Shown: piece after piece, positions 45,362-54,905 of the stretch
How the letters are laid out: each line of letters starts with the position of its first letter
Numbering within the stretch: position 1 is the stretch's first letter
Assembly (NCBI GenBank): GCA_947497295.1
Contig: CANMFU010000002.1
Span: 186,001-250,000, forward strand
Direction: 5' to 3'
Source: an uncultured Roseovarius sp.
Lineage (GTDB): Bacteria > Pseudomonadota > Alphaproteobacteria > Rhodobacterales > Rhodobacteraceae
DNA: 64,000 nt
Notes under the pieces: model-generated
What the model was told of the DNA's origin: nothing
The model's database searches: none
The model's input: the letters and a program-made list of their open reading frames with translations, nothing else
Position numbers and translations under genes: made by a program

Positions 45362-46225
45362 ATGAAAACGATTATGGTTGCGACGGATTTTTCCAGACGT
45401 TCGGACAGGGCGCTCAGCCGCGCGGCGGTGCTGGCGCGGCAATTCGGGGCAAGCATTATACTTATACACGTTGTCAATGATGACCAACCGCGCCGGATCG
45501 TCGAGATCGAGCATGAAGAATCCGCCGTGTTGCTGGCCCAAAGCGCGGAAACGTTCAAGGAGGTCGATGGCGTGGCCTGTGAGGTGCGTATCGTTCGGGC
45601 GTCGTCCTTCGTGGGAATCATTCAGGCGGCCGAGGAGCTGCGCCCTGACCTTCTGGTGATCGGCTCGCATCGCAGGCATGTGCTGAAGGATGTGTTCATC
45701 GGCACCACAGCAGAACGGACGATCCGGCTGGTGGACTGCCCCGTTCTGATGGTCAACGCGCAGCCCGCCGGGCAGTACCGTCACATCATGCACACGACGG
45801 ACCTGTCCGCCGGTTCCCGCGACGCCCTGCAGCGCGCCCGTGATCTTCGAATCGGCGACGACGCCATCAATACGCTGCTTTATGTCTTTGACGCACCGGC
45901 GCTGCGGCTTGTGATGGTCGACACCATGACAAAGAACGATCAGGCGCTCTATCTGGCAAGTGAACAGATGAACGCGATGCGCGATCTGGACGCTTTCACA
46001 TCCTCGGCAAAACTGGATGATTTCGCACCGCAGGTCCGCCACAAGCCCAAAGCCACCCATCACGAGATACTGACAGCGGCAGAAGAGGAAAACGCCGATC
46101 TGATCGTGGTGTCGACCCATGGCCGGACGGGCCTTGCCAAACTGCTGATCGGCAGTGTGACCGAGCGGGTTCTGCGCAGCGCGTCGATTGATGTTCTGGC
46201 CATCCCGCCACGGCGCGATGCTTGA
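45362..46225 (+). CDS. uspA: Tandem-domain universal stress protein
   Basis: The 287-residue protein has two Usp domains in a row. The first begins MKTIMVATDFSRRSDRALS and ends GSHRRHVLKDVFIGTTAERT; the second begins HIMHTTDLSAGSRDALQRA and ends STHGRTGLAKLLIGSVTERV, whose Gly-rich loop matches the ATP-binding Usp pattern with Ser for the first Gly. Tandem Usps help survival under starvation, salt or oxidative stress. It is divergent from the antiporter across about 195 bases, so the two may share an osmotic or ionic stress response. The start 45362 is chosen over an upstream ATG. Confidence 0.9.
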   Translation: MKTIMVATDFSRRSDRALSRAAVLARQFGASIILIHVVNDDQPRRIVEIEHEESAVLLAQSAETFKEVDGVACEVRIVRASSFVGIIQAAEELRPDLLVIGSHRRHVLKDVFIGTTAERTIRLVDCPVLMVNAQPAGQYRHIMHTTDLSAGSRDALQRARDLRIGDDAINTLLYVFDAPALRLVMVDTMTKNDQALYLASEQMNAMRDLDAFTSSAKLDDFAPQVRHKPKATHHEILTAAEEENADLIVVSTHGRTGLAKLLIGSVTERVLRSASIDVLAIPPRRDA

Positions 46226-46256
46226 CAGCGCAAGCGTGCAGTCCGGGCAATGCGCC

Positions 46257-47621
46257 CTAGCGGATCGTGTTTAGCCTGACGGTTGCGCGCAATCCGCCCT
46301 CAGCACGGTTGTCCAGCGTGATGCTGCCGCCGTGCGCCAGAATGATCGTGCGCGCGATGGCAAGGCCAAGGCCCGCGCCCCCAGTTGCAATGTTGCGGCT
46401 GTCGTCGCCCCGTGTGAACGGGTGGAACATATCGTCAAGCCGATCCGCCGCAATACCGGGGCCAGTATCGTCGACGGTGACAATGGCACCTTGCTGATCC
46501 CGGCGCAGCGCGACGGTGGCGCCCGCCCCATAACGCACGGCATTGTCGATCAGATTGCCGATGGCCCGGCCCAGCCCGACGCGGCGGCCCGTTACCCGGA
46601 CGCCTGCCGCGCCCTCATAAGGAACGCCGCGATCCCGGCACAGCTCGCCCAGAAGATCCCCCAGGTCCAGCGGCTGCATCTGTTCGGCATCCCGCCCGTC
46701 CTTTGCATAGCTGACAAGCCCATCTGCCATCACGGTCATCTCATCCAGCGTGCGCACCATCGCATCGCGCTGCGCCTCGTCATCGACCATTTCGGCGCGG
46801 ATGCGCAGGCTGGTCATCGGCGTGCGCAGGTCATGCCCGACAGCCGCGATCATCCGCATGCGCTCGGCATCGAATTGCGAAATTTCAGCCTGCATCGCAT
46901 TGAAGGCCCGCGCCGCCTCGCGCATTTCGCGCGCGCCCTCTTCGGGCACCCGCGCGCTGCGGTCGCCGCGTCCGGCAGCCTGGGCTGCGTCTGACAGGTG
47001 CCTCAATGGCTTGGTCAAGCGGCCGGCAAAGACGGCTCCGACACCCAGAACGCACAGGAGTGACAGGACCAGAAAGGTCAGGAACGGTCTGCTGCTGACG
47101 TGGAAAACGCTGGACCGCGGCGGCCCGGCACGTGTCGTGACGTTCAACCATTCGCCCTGCCCACCTCTGGCGGAAAGCGGAACGGTTACGGCAATGACGA
47201 GGCCCATCCGCGCCTCGCCCGTGCGGCCCGGACGGCGCAAGGACACCGGGCGCGTGATGAGCGCCGCACGCACGTCGTCGCGGCCCAGCGCCTCGGCAAG
47301 CCCTTGGGTAATATACCGCGACCGCCTGTCGGCCGCCGTTTCGGTCAGCAATGGCGCGGCGTCGACCCGCACGCGCGCCATGCGCGAGGACGCCTCGCGC
47401 GCGATCACCTGCCGCGTGCGGGCATCCACGGTTTCCATGGCCGGGATGAGGCTTGTAATCCGTTCAATCCAGCGGTCATCGACGGCCTGCCGGTCAAACC
47501 GCTGCTGCTGAAGGCTGAGCACGGCAAGCCCGATGATATTGGCCCCAAGGATCGCGACTGCCAACAAAAGGACAAAGCGCCCTGCCAGAGTATCCGGAGC
47601 CAGGCGTTTGAGGCGATCCAT
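46257..47621 (-). CDS. Sensor histidine kinase
   Basis: The 454-residue kinase has an N-terminal membrane segment (FVLLLAVAILGANIIGLAVL), a periplasmic sensor of about 150 residues, a second membrane segment (FLTFLVLSLLCVLGVGAVF), a HAMP linker, the H-box AVGHDLRTPMTSLRIRAE (His about 262), the N-box NLIDNAVRYG and G-boxes DDTGPGI and GGAGLGLAIA. Its ATG shares one base with the stop of the response-regulator gene, so the pair is translated together. The pair faces an EF-hand protein gene, a hint that the input may be calcium or cell-envelope state. Confidence 0.9.
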   Translation of the reverse strand: MDRLKRLAPDTLAGRFVLLLAVAILGANIIGLAVLSLQQQRFDRQAVDDRWIERITSLIPAMETVDARTRQVIAREASSRMARVRVDAAPLLTETAADRRSRYITQGLAEALGRDDVRAALITRPVSLRRPGRTGEARMGLVIAVTVPLSARGGQGEWLNVTTRAGPPRSSVFHVSSRPFLTFLVLSLLCVLGVGAVFAGRLTKPLRHLSDAAQAAGRGDRSARVPEEGAREMREAARAFNAMQAEISQFDAERMRMIAAVGHDLRTPMTSLRIRAEMVDDEAQRDAMVRTLDEMTVMADGLVSYAKDGRDAEQMQPLDLGDLLGELCRDRGVPYEGAAGVRVTGRRVGLGRAIGNLIDNAVRYGAGATVALRRDQQGAIVTVDDTGPGIAADRLDDMFHPFTRGDDSRNIATGGAGLGLAIARTIILAHGGSITLDNRAEGGLRATVRLNTIR

Positions 47622-48352
47622 CACTCGGCCCCCTGCCCGTCTGTCGTCACATCCGCCACCAGCCGGTAGCCGCCGCCCCATTCCGTTACCAAGAGTTTCG
47701 GGCTTTTAGGATCGTCTTCGATCTTGCGGCGCAGGCGGCTGATCTGGTTGTCGATGGCGCGGTCATACGCCTTGGCCTCGCGCCCGGCGGTCAGGTCCAG
47801 CAAAGTTGCGCGGCTCAGCACCGTGCGGGGCTGGTCCAGCAAAATCCCCAGCAGACGGTTTTCCGCTGTGGTCAGATCAACGGTGCGGCCGCCTGCACCC
47901 GACAGCTTCAGCCTGTCAGGGTCATGCACCCACCCGGCAAAGGCGCGCCGCCCGCTGGGCGGTGCGGCGATTTCGGGCGGGGCGCGGCGCAGGATCGCCC
48001 GCACCCGCGCCAGCAGCTCGCGCGGGTTGAACGGCTTGACCAGATAATCGTCCGCGCCCAGTTCCAGCCCAACGATGCGGTCCGTCTCATCGGCCATGGC
48101 GGTCAGCAGCAGAACCGGCGGGCCGTCATGGGCCACCAGCCAGCGGCACAGGCTTAGCCCGTCCTCGCCTGGCATCATGATATCCAGAACCACCAGATGA
48201 ATCGTCGCCTCGGCCAGCACCTCGCGCGCCTCGGCGGCATGCGCGGCAAGGCGTGTGCGAAACCCTTGCTTGCGCAGGTACTGGCCGAGCGGCTCACGAA
48301 TGTCGCGGGCGTCGTCGACAATCAGGATCTGGGGCGCGATGGGGTCTGTCAC
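47621..48352 (-). CDS. OmpR-family response regulator
   Basis: The 243-residue regulator starts with GTG (TDPIAPQILIVDD), chosen because an AGGAGG lies six bases before it. The receiver has the acidic pair VDDARDIRE, the phospho-Asp in VVLDIMMPGEDG (about residue 54) and Lys in DDYLVKPFNPREL. The C-terminal winged helix has LTTAENRLLGILLDQPRTV and ISRLRRKIEDDPKSPKLLVT. It is encoded with the histidine kinase and divergent from the EF-hand gene, a likely target. The ribosome-binding site sits in a hairpin-forming palindrome. Confidence 0.92.
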   Translation of the reverse strand: MTDPIAPQILIVDDARDIREPLGQYLRKQGFRTRLAAHAAEAREVLAEATIHLVVLDIMMPGEDGLSLCRWLVAHDGPPVLLLTAMADETDRIVGLELGADDYLVKPFNPRELLARVRAILRRAPPEIAAPPSGRRAFAGWVHDPDRLKLSGAGGRTVDLTTAENRLLGILLDQPRTVLSRATLLDLTAGREAKAYDRAIDNQISRLRRKIEDDPKSPKLLVTEWGGGYRLVADVTTDGQGAE

Positions 48353-48357
48353 GGTCT

Positions 48358-48371
48358 GCCTCCTGGGAGGC
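48358..48371 (-). promoter_or_regulatory. Palindrome that can sequester the response-regulator ribosome-binding site
   Basis: GCCTCC and GGAGGC are separated by two bases and contain the AGGAGG site of the GTG start. On RNA a five-pair stem with a four-base loop would hide the site. Whether it is used to control translation is not known. Confidence 0.4.
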
Positions 48372-48593
48372 GGTATTTGCCTCCGTACCTTCAGTTGCTC
48401 TGTTTTCACTTCAAAAATCAACCAACTGACCGACTGTTTCGAACCTGAATTGTCGCAAGATGTAACAGCCCGCCCGCTTGTGACACGTCGCGACAAACTG
48501 GCGGTCGCGCTGACACACCTCTCGGCGCAATACATCCTAACTAAGGTTCACGCAGGCAATGGATGCCTCACAAGAAACCCGAAAGGATACGAC

Positions 48594-49142
48594 ATGACAA
48601 ACTCCAGAATCATCCCCGGCAGCCTTATCGCCGTTGCGGTCCTTCTGTCCGGCCTGACAGTTGCCAGCGCACAGACTGCGCCCCAAACTGCACCGGTCCA
48701 GATGGAAACAGCTGCGCAGACCGCAGAAATGACGCGCGCTGATTATCGCAAGGGTCACGGGCGCCATGGCGGACGCGGTATGATGGGCCAGATCATGCAA
48801 CAGGCCGATGCCGACGGAGACCGCGCTGTAACGCAGGAGGAAATCGATACATTCCGCGCAGGGCTGGTCGAAGGCGCCGACGCCTCTGGCGAAGGTGACA
48901 TCTCGCTTGATGAGTTCGAGGCGATCTACCTCAAGCTGACCCGCGAGCGGATGGTCGATGTGTTCCAAAAGCTTGATGCGGACGGCGACGGCGCGGTGAC
49001 ACAGGCCGAAATGGACTCTCATTTTGGCGATCTTGTCGAACGGATGGATCGTAACGGTGACGGCAAACTGGACCGCGACGACCGACGTGGTCGCGGCGAC
49101 CGGGGCGACAAAGGTCAGAAACGCGACGGCCAGCGCAAGTAA
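48594..49142 (+). CDS. Exported EF-hand protein with four calcium loops
   Basis: The 182-residue protein has a signal peptide (RIIPGSLIAVAVLLSGLTVA, cleavage after ASA) and four EF-hand loops: DADGDRAVTQEE, DASGEGDISLDE, DADGDGAVTQAE and DRNGDGKLDRDD. The fourth lies in a tail rich in Arg, Gly and Asp. EF-hand proteins bind Ca2+ in the periplasm. The gene is divergent from a two-component system across about 240 bases. That suggests control by that system, perhaps in a calcium response. AAAGGA precedes the ATG. A longer frame upstream overlaps the promoter region and is not credited. Confidence 0.85.
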   Translation: MTNSRIIPGSLIAVAVLLSGLTVASAQTAPQTAPVQMETAAQTAEMTRADYRKGHGRHGGRGMMGQIMQQADADGDRAVTQEEIDTFRAGLVEGADASGEGDISLDEFEAIYLKLTRERMVDVFQKLDADGDGAVTQAEMDSHFGDLVERMDRNGDGKLDRDDRRGRGDRGDKGQKRDGQRK

Positions 49143-49168
49143 AGTCGGATAATTTAGCCGAAACAAAG

Positions 49169-49197
49169 GCGGCAGAGGCTGTTTTTGCCTCTGCCGC
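49169..49197. repeat. Strong 11-base-pair hairpin after the EF-hand gene
   Basis: GCGGCAGAGGC pairs with GCCTCTGCCGC around a seven-base loop TGTTTTT. It lies 27 bases past the EF-hand stop. The T-run is in the loop, and no T-tract follows the right arm, so it is not a standard intrinsic terminator but may protect the mRNA 3' end. Confidence 0.55.
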
Positions 49198-49199
49198 AG

Positions 49200-50035
49200 C
49201 ATCATAATCTCTACCTCATATCAGCCTGTGCTCGGTTGCAAAGCGATAAGGTAGATTTGCCGATACTTCCGGGTGCCGTAGAGGCCCGGGATGTCGATTG
49301 GCGTGAGCGGTGCTGCCAATGCCGTGGCATCGGTTTGATCTGGACCCGTCAGGCGACGCTTAATCTGTCGGTGCAATCCGCCGTTGGTGAAAAAAGATTC
49401 GCGAAAGTTCGAGCATGCGGTGTGCAGGAGCACTTCGTTGCTTGCGCACTTGGCTCAGCGATATCGGGACCTGTGCCGCCAATCAGATGGGTCAAGTGGT
49501 CATTCTCCGAAACACCATCCAAGCCGTTTCTGCCCCGCGCATTTCTATGGCGGCTCCGCAAGCCGCATCAATCCTATTTGCGCCAGCTTGGCCGATTCTG
49601 CGCAGGTTAAGTTTCCTTGCGCTTTCGGCTGACATATCCTTGATAGCCAAAGTTGGGTCTCGATTCCCAATGATGCCCTCCGGAACCACCAATTAATGCT
49701 TGCGTGGCGCTCAGATCCGCCAGATCAAAAATCTCTTTCGCACGATATGTGGCGGTGACATGGATATTTAATTCACGTTCAAATTCGGCCAAAGCGGGCG
49801 CGGACGACATTCCTTGCCGTTTCTCTTTGTAGCGTCCCCATCCGGTATCATCTGACCACGTGGTCGGGCGTATACCCAAAAAGATACCGTACAATTTGTC
49901 CGACTGTGAACAGCTAAGTGAGTGCGTCTTTGCACTGCCAAAGTAGGTCCTGCGCACCGAATGACGATCTCAATCCGGCTCTAAACCTTTTTCATATTTG
50001 AGCTGGCCTACGACGCTGAACCGCTCTGCCGTTCG
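49200..50035. other. Unassigned region, possibly holding decayed minus-strand coding DNA
   Basis: About 835 bases hold no recognised gene. Base composition is less GC-rich than the neighbours. A minus-strand frame from a GTG at 49957 to 49607 (116 codons, with ERELNIHVTATYRAKEIFDL and GGSGGHHWESRPNFGYQGYV) looks protein-like. Other minus frames continue leftward with short plausible pieces (LNLRRIGQAGANRIDAACGA; LHRQIKRRLTGPDQTDATAL). The frame changes suggest a pseudogene broken by frameshifts, but I cannot name the family. Confidence 0.35.
49607..49957 (-). CDS. Possible small hypothetical protein or gene fragment
   Basis: A GTG-initiated frame of 116 residues is open on the minus strand. 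It has no signal peptide or membrane segment; the sequence includes LGIRPTTWSDDTGWGRYKEK and ERELNIHVTATYRAKEIFDL. No clear ribosome-binding site or family was seen. It may be the 5' part of a degenerate gene that continues in other frames to about 49221. Kept as a low-confidence call. Confidence 0.25.
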   Translation of the reverse strand: MRRTYFGSAKTHSLSCSQSDKLYGIFLGIRPTTWSDDTGWGRYKEKRQGMSSAPALAEFERELNIHVTATYRAKEIFDLADLSATQALIGGSGGHHWESRPNFGYQGYVSRKRKET

Positions 50036-51652
50036 CTATTTCCAATCTTTCCCCATCATATCGGCTGCTTTTTCCGCAATCATCACGACGGGTGACGCCG
50101 TGTTGCCTGAGACGATCTTGGGCATGATGGATGCATCGACGATGCGCAAACCTGTCAAACCATGAACGCGCAGTTCTGCATCCACGACAGCGTTTTCGTC
50201 ACAGCCCATTTTGCAGGTTCCGACCGGGTGAAAAATGGTCGTGGCGATATCGCCGATCGCGCGCACAATATCATTGTCTTCGGCGCAGGCGGGACCGGGC
50301 AGGACTTCGTCAGGCTGATAAGGCTTCAACGCTTTGGCTGTCATTATCCTACGGGCCTGTTTGACGGATTGAACCGCAACGCGCCGGTCCTTTTCGGCGG
50401 ACAGATAGTTTAGGTGGATATCGGGCTGAACGCCGCTATCGCGTGCCGTGATATGGCATGACCCCACGCTTTCCGGGCGCAGGTTGCAGACCGAAACCGT
50501 GATTGCCGGAAAGGAATGCAGCGGATCGCCCAGCCTGTCGGTGGATAGCGGCTGCACGTGGTATTCCAGATCGGGCGTTTCCATGGACGGGTCGGATTTC
50601 GTGAACATTCCGAATTGGCTGGGGGCCATGGACATTGGACCCGACTGGGTAAGTCCATATTGCAGCGCAATCTTCGCCTTGCCAAACAGGCTGTTGGCCA
50701 TCGTGTTCAGCGTCTTCGCGTTCTGAACCTTGAACACCGTCCGAATTTGCAGATGATCTTGCAGGTTCTCGCCGACGCCTGCGCTTTCGTGCTGCGTTTG
50801 GATTCCGTGCCGGTCCAGCACATCCGGGCGGCCGATGCCCGAAAGCTCAAGGATTTTCGGCGAGTTGATGGACCCGGCGGCCAGCACGACCTCGGCCTTG
50901 GCAAATGCGTCGAAAGACTCGCCTTTGCGCCGGAAGCGCACGCCGCGCACGACGCGCCCGTCGAGGATCAGATGGTCGGTATGCGCTTGGGTTATGACCC
51001 GCAGATTAGGGCGCTTCATTGCCGGGCGCAAAAATCCGTTTGCCGTGCTCCAGCGCCGACCCTTGTTCTGATTGACCTCAAAAAAGCCCGAGCCTTCATT
51101 GCCACCATCATTGAAATCGGCACGCGGCATCACCCCGAATTCCTCGGCGCCGTCCTGCACAGCCTTCAGGATATCCCAGTGCAGTCGCTGTTTGGTAACC
51201 TTCCAGGCTCCGCCCGCGCGATGCATGTCACTGTCGCCGGCATGATGATCCTCGGATTTCAGGAAATACGGCAGAATGTCATCCCAGCCCCAGCCGGTGT
51301 TGCCCAGTTGCCGCCAGTGATCGTAATCGGCCGCTTGCCCGCGCATATAGATCATGCCGTTGACCGACGAACAGCCCCCCAGCACCTTGCCGCGCGGATA
51401 GACAAGGCTGCGCCCGTTCAGGCCCGGCTCAGCCGCCGTTTTCATCATCCAGTCGGTGCGCGGGTTGCCGATGCAGTAAAGATAGCCAACCGGGATGCGC
51501 ACCCAATGGTAATTGTCGGATTTCCCGGCTTCCAGCAGCAGAACCCGCGCCTTGGGGTTCTCGCTTAGCCGATTGGCCAGCACGCACCCGGCCGTGCCAG
51601 CGCCCACGATGATATAGTCATACTCGCCATCGAGCTGCGTCTGCTTCGTCAT
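50036..51652 (-). CDS. GMC-family alcohol/choline dehydrogenase
   Basis: The 538-residue flavoprotein has the FAD Rossmann motif [20 protein letters not shown] (about 11-30), the GMC signature [20 protein letters not shown], the C-terminal active-site His in [10 protein letters not shown] (about 475) and Asn in [15 protein letters not shown] (about 518). GMC members oxidise choline, aliphatic alcohols or sugar alcohols. Without neighbours of the betaine pathway, choline is not favoured over long-chain alcohols. Its ATG lies 40 bases from the stop of the RND pump on the same strand. Confidence 0.88.
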   Translation of the reverse strand: MTKQTQLDGEYDYIIVGAGTAGCVLANRLSENPKARVLLLEAGKSDNYHWVRIPVGYLYCIGNPRTDWMMKTAAEPGLNGRSLVYPRGKVLGGCSSVNGMIYMRGQAADYDHWRQLGNTGWGWDDILPYFLKSEDHHAGDSDMHRAGGAWKVTKQRLHWDILKAVQDGAEEFGVMPRADFNDGGNEGSGFFEVNQNKGRRWSTANGFLRPAMKRPNLRVITQAHTDHLILDGRVVRGVRFRRKGESFDAFAKAEVVLAAGSINSPKILELSGIGRPDVLDRHGIQTQHESAGVGENLQDHLQIRTVFKVQNAKTLNTMANSLFGKAKIALQYGLTQSGPMSMAPSQFGMFTKSDPSMETPDLEYHVQPLSTDRLGDPLHSFPAITVSVCNLRPESVGSCHITARDSGVQPDIHLNYLSAEKDRRVAVQSVKQARRIMTAKALKPYQPDEVLPGPACAEDNDIVRAIGDIATTIFHPVGTCKMGCDENAVVDAELRVHGLTGLRIVDASIMPKIVSGNTASPVVMIAEKAADMMGKDWK

Positions 51653-51692
51653 GCCTGCTTCTCTTCGATCCGGCCGGCAACCTCCGCCCCTC

Positions 51693-54600
51693 TCACGTCT
51701 TGAAGACGCGGTAGATCGCCGGGATCACCAGCACTGTCAGCGCCGTGGATGTCAGTAGCCCAAATAGCAGCGACAGCGCCAGCCCCTGAAAGATCGGATC
51801 GGCCAGGATCACCGCCGCGCCGATGATTGCCGCGATGGCGGTCAGCAGAATCGGCTTGAACCGGGTCGCGCCCGCCTCGATCAGGGTCTCGACGGTGATG
51901 CGCCCTTCGGGGTCGGCGTGGCGGATGAAATCGACCAGCAGGATCGAGTTGCGCACGATGATACCGGCCAGCGCGATAAATCCGATCATCGACGGCGCCG
52001 AAAACGGCGCGTTGAACAGCCAGTGACCCAGCATGATGCCAAGGAAGGTCAGCGGCACCGGCGTCAGCACCACCAGCGGCAGGCGGAACGATCCGAACTG
52101 CGCCACGACGAGGATGTAGATGCCCAAGAGCGCCACCGCAAAGGCCGCGCCCATGTCGCGGAACGTGACCCATGTCACCTCCCATTCGCCGTCCCATAGC
52201 AGGACGGGGAGACTGGTATCGGCGGGCTGGCCGTTCAGGCGGATCTCGGGCTGGGGCGTGTCGCCCCAATCCATCGCGTCCAGCCGGTCCGAGACAGCCA
52301 TCATACCGTATAGCGGCGCCTCGAACGCGCCGGCCAGCTCGGCCATGACCATGACGATGGAATAGCCGTTATGGCGGAAAATCGGGTAGGACGCGCGCTC
52401 TTCGCTGATCCGCACCACATCGCCCAGTTCGACAATCCCGCGTGCGCCCGGCAAGGCGTTGACGGGGATCGGGGTGGATAACGCTTTTTCATCCATCACG
52501 CGGTCGCCGCGGGCGCGGGCCATGACGATGGGGATCGGCGCGCGCCCCTCGCCGCGATGCGAATAGCCGATGGTGGTACTGGAATTGAGCAGACGCAGCG
52601 TGTGCAGCGCGTCGCCCTCCTGCACCTTGAAGAAATCCATGTCGGTCGGGTTCAACTCAGCCCGCAGGCGACGCGGGCGCGTGCCTTCGCTGTCGTCGGT
52701 GTCGACGATGAAGGGCGTATCCTCGAACGCTGCGCGCACCTTTTGCGCGACCGCGCGGCGGGTGTCGGCGTCGGGGCCATAAATCTCGGCCAGCAGCGTT
52801 GACAGCACGGGCGGACCGGGCGGCGGCTCGACCACCTTGAAGATCGCGCCTTCGGGCAGATCCAGCGCGTCGGTCAGGCGGTCGCGCAGGTCCAGCGCGA
52901 TGGCGTGGCTGCTCCGGTCGCGGTGATCCTTGGCGGCAAGGTTCAGCTGCACCTGCCCCTGTTCGGGGCTGAAGCGGATGTAGTAATGCCGCACCAACCC
53001 GTTGAAATCAAACGCCGCAGGCGTGCCGGCATGGGTCTGCGCGGTCAGCACTTCGGGCAGGTCCAGCGCGATCCGCGCAATGGTCTGCGCGGCGGCGTCC
53101 GTGGCCTCGACCGATGCGCCCTCGGGCATGTCGATCATCACCGAGAGTTCGGATTTGTTGTCAAACGGCAGCAGTTTCACCGTTACATCACGGGTATAGA
53201 GCGCGGCCAGCGAGCCGAACGACAAGACCGCCAACACCAGCAGAAAGATGCCTGCGCGCCATTTGCCCGCCAGCAGCGGGCGCGCGATGGCGGCATAAAA
53301 ACGCCCCAGCGCGCCGCCGGGGTGTCCCTTGACGTCACCAGCATGGGCAATTGTGGCGGGGCTTGCGAACCGCATCATCAGCCAGGGCGTGATCGTCACC
53401 GCGACGAAAAAGGAGAAAATCATCGCCGCCGACGCGTTGGCGGGAATCGGGCTCATGTAGGGACCCATCATGCCCGACACAAAAAGCATCGGCAGCAGGG
53501 CCGCGACCACGGTCAGCGTCGCGACGATGGTGGGGTTGCCGACCTCGGCCACCGCCTCGATCGCGGCCTGTCGGGCACTTTTCTCCTTGGGTTTCAGGCC
53601 CCAGTGGCGGGCGATATTCTCGATCACCACGATGGCGTCATCCACAAGAATCCCGATGGAAAAGATCAGCGCGAACAGCGACACCCGGTTCAGCGTATAG
53701 CCCATCAGCCATGCGGCAAACAACGTCAGCAGGATCGTCACCGGGATCACCACCGCCATCACCAGCGCCTCGCGCCAGCCGATGGCCAGCAAGATCAGCA
53801 CAACGATGGAGAGCGTGGCCAGCCCCAGATGGAACAGCAGTTCGTTGGCCTTTTCGCTGGCGCTTTCGCCGTAGTTGCGGGTGATCTCGACGGCAACGCT
53901 GTCGGGGATCAGCCCGCCCTGCATGGTATCAACGCGGTGCAGGATTTCCTCGGCCACGGTCACGGCGTTGGCGCCCGCGCGTTTGGCCAGCGCCAGCGTG
54001 ACGGCGGGGCGGCGGATGATCTGCCCATCCTCGGCGCGGGCCAGCGTGGCAACATGCGCCTCATCCATATCCGACACGAAGGCCACATCCGCCACATCGC
54101 GCACATAGACGGTGCGCCCGTCACGCGCGGTCAGTTCCAGATTGCCGATCTCGCCGGGAGTGGACAGGGTCTGCCCGATGACAAGGCCGATCTGGTCGCC
54201 CCCGTCGCGCAAATTGCCCGCAGGCGCGGCGCGGTTTGCGCCTTCGACCTTGGCCGCCAGTTGCTGCAGGGTAATCCCGTAAAGCGCCAGACGCTCGGGG
54301 TCAGGCGCGATGCGCAGCACCTGATCGGTCTCGCCCACCAGATAGGTCAGGCCGACATCGGCGATCCGCGCCAGTTCGACCGAAACCTCGCGGGCGACGC
54401 GGGTCAGGGTATCGGCGCCGATCCCCTCCTGCCCCGGTGCCGGGGCAAAGGTCAGCGCGACGATGGCCACGTCGTCAATGCCCCGCCCAACGACCAGAGG
54501 CTGCGGGATTCCCACGGGAATCCGGTCGAGATTGGCCATGATCTTGTCATGCACCCGCAGTATCGCGGTGTCCGACGATACGCCCACCTCGAACCGGGCG

Positions 54601-54905
54601 GTGACCATCACCCGATCATCGCGGGTGTCGGAATAGACATGTTCGACCTCGCTGATGCCCTTGACGATGGTTTCCAGCGGCTCGGTGATCAGTTTCAGCG
54701 CATCCTGCGCGGCCAGTCCGTCAGCCTGTATGTGGATATCCACCATCGGCACGGAGATCTGCGGCTCTTCCTCGCGCGGCAGGGCGGCCAGCGCGATCAA
54801 CCCCACGGCTAGCGAGGCGATCAGGAAAAGCGGCGTCAGCGACGACGCGATAAAGGCGCGGGTCAGACGGCCCGCGATGCCCAGATTGACGGGTTCCTTA
54901 CTCAT
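51693..54905 (-). CDS. RND efflux pump, inner-membrane permease
   Basis: The 1070-residue protein is an HAE-type RND permease. It has twelve membrane segments in two repeats ([20 protein letters not shown] at the first; [20 protein letters not shown] near residue 900), large periplasmic loops, and the proton-relay Asp pair in [19 protein letters not shown]. It drives proton-coupled export of drugs, metals or lipids with the adaptor encoded just upstream and a TolC-like outer-membrane channel not in the window. It overlaps the adaptor gene by eight bases. The PREEEPQI start motif places it with the less-studied RND branch found in alphaproteobacteria. Confidence 0.92.
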   Translation of the reverse strand: MSKEPVNLGIAGRLTRAFIASSLTPLFLIASLAVGLIALAALPREEEPQISVPMVDIHIQADGLAAQDALKLITEPLETIVKGISEVEHVYSDTRDDRVMVTARFEVGVSSDTAILRVHDKIMANLDRIPVGIPQPLVVGRGIDDVAIVALTFAPAPGQEGIGADTLTRVAREVSVELARIADVGLTYLVGETDQVLRIAPDPERLALYGITLQQLAAKVEGANRAAPAGNLRDGGDQIGLVIGQTLSTPGEIGNLELTARDGRTVYVRDVADVAFVSDMDEAHVATLARAEDGQIIRRPAVTLALAKRAGANAVTVAEEILHRVDTMQGGLIPDSVAVEITRNYGESASEKANELLFHLGLATLSIVVLILLAIGWREALVMAVVIPVTILLTLFAAWLMGYTLNRVSLFALIFSIGILVDDAIVVIENIARHWGLKPKEKSARQAAIEAVAEVGNPTIVATLTVVAALLPMLFVSGMMGPYMSPIPANASAAMIFSFFVAVTITPWLMMRFASPATIAHAGDVKGHPGGALGRFYAAIARPLLAGKWRAGIFLLVLAVLSFGSLAALYTRDVTVKLLPFDNKSELSVMIDMPEGASVEATDAAAQTIARIALDLPEVLTAQTHAGTPAAFDFNGLVRHYYIRFSPEQGQVQLNLAAKDHRDRSSHAIALDLRDRLTDALDLPEGAIFKVVEPPPGPPVLSTLLAEIYGPDADTRRAVAQKVRAAFEDTPFIVDTDDSEGTRPRRLRAELNPTDMDFFKVQEGDALHTLRLLNSSTTIGYSHRGEGRAPIPIVMARARGDRVMDEKALSTPIPVNALPGARGIVELGDVVRISEERASYPIFRHNGYSIVMVMAELAGAFEAPLYGMMAVSDRLDAMDWGDTPQPEIRLNGQPADTSLPVLLWDGEWEVTWVTFRDMGAAFAVALLGIYILVVAQFGSFRLPLVVLTPVPLTFLGIMLGHWLFNAPFSAPSMIGFIALAGIIVRNSILLVDFIRHADPEGRITVETLIEAGATRFKPILLTAIAAIIGAAVILADPIFQGLALSLLFGLLTSTALTVLVIPAIYRVFKT

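Noticed and set aside
45167-46120. Upstream in-frame extension of the antiporter gene (total 1156 codons)
   Set aside because: It runs antisense through the universal stress protein gene. The family start is at 45166.
49169-49197. Intrinsic terminator after the EF-hand gene
   Set aside because: The hairpin is strong but the T-run is in the loop and none follows the stem, so it is listed only as a hairpin repeat.
52905-54812. A 635-codon open frame on the plus strand opposite the RND permease
   Set aside because: The translation is rich in His, Arg, Gln and Gly with no domain. The opposite strand has all RND hallmarks.
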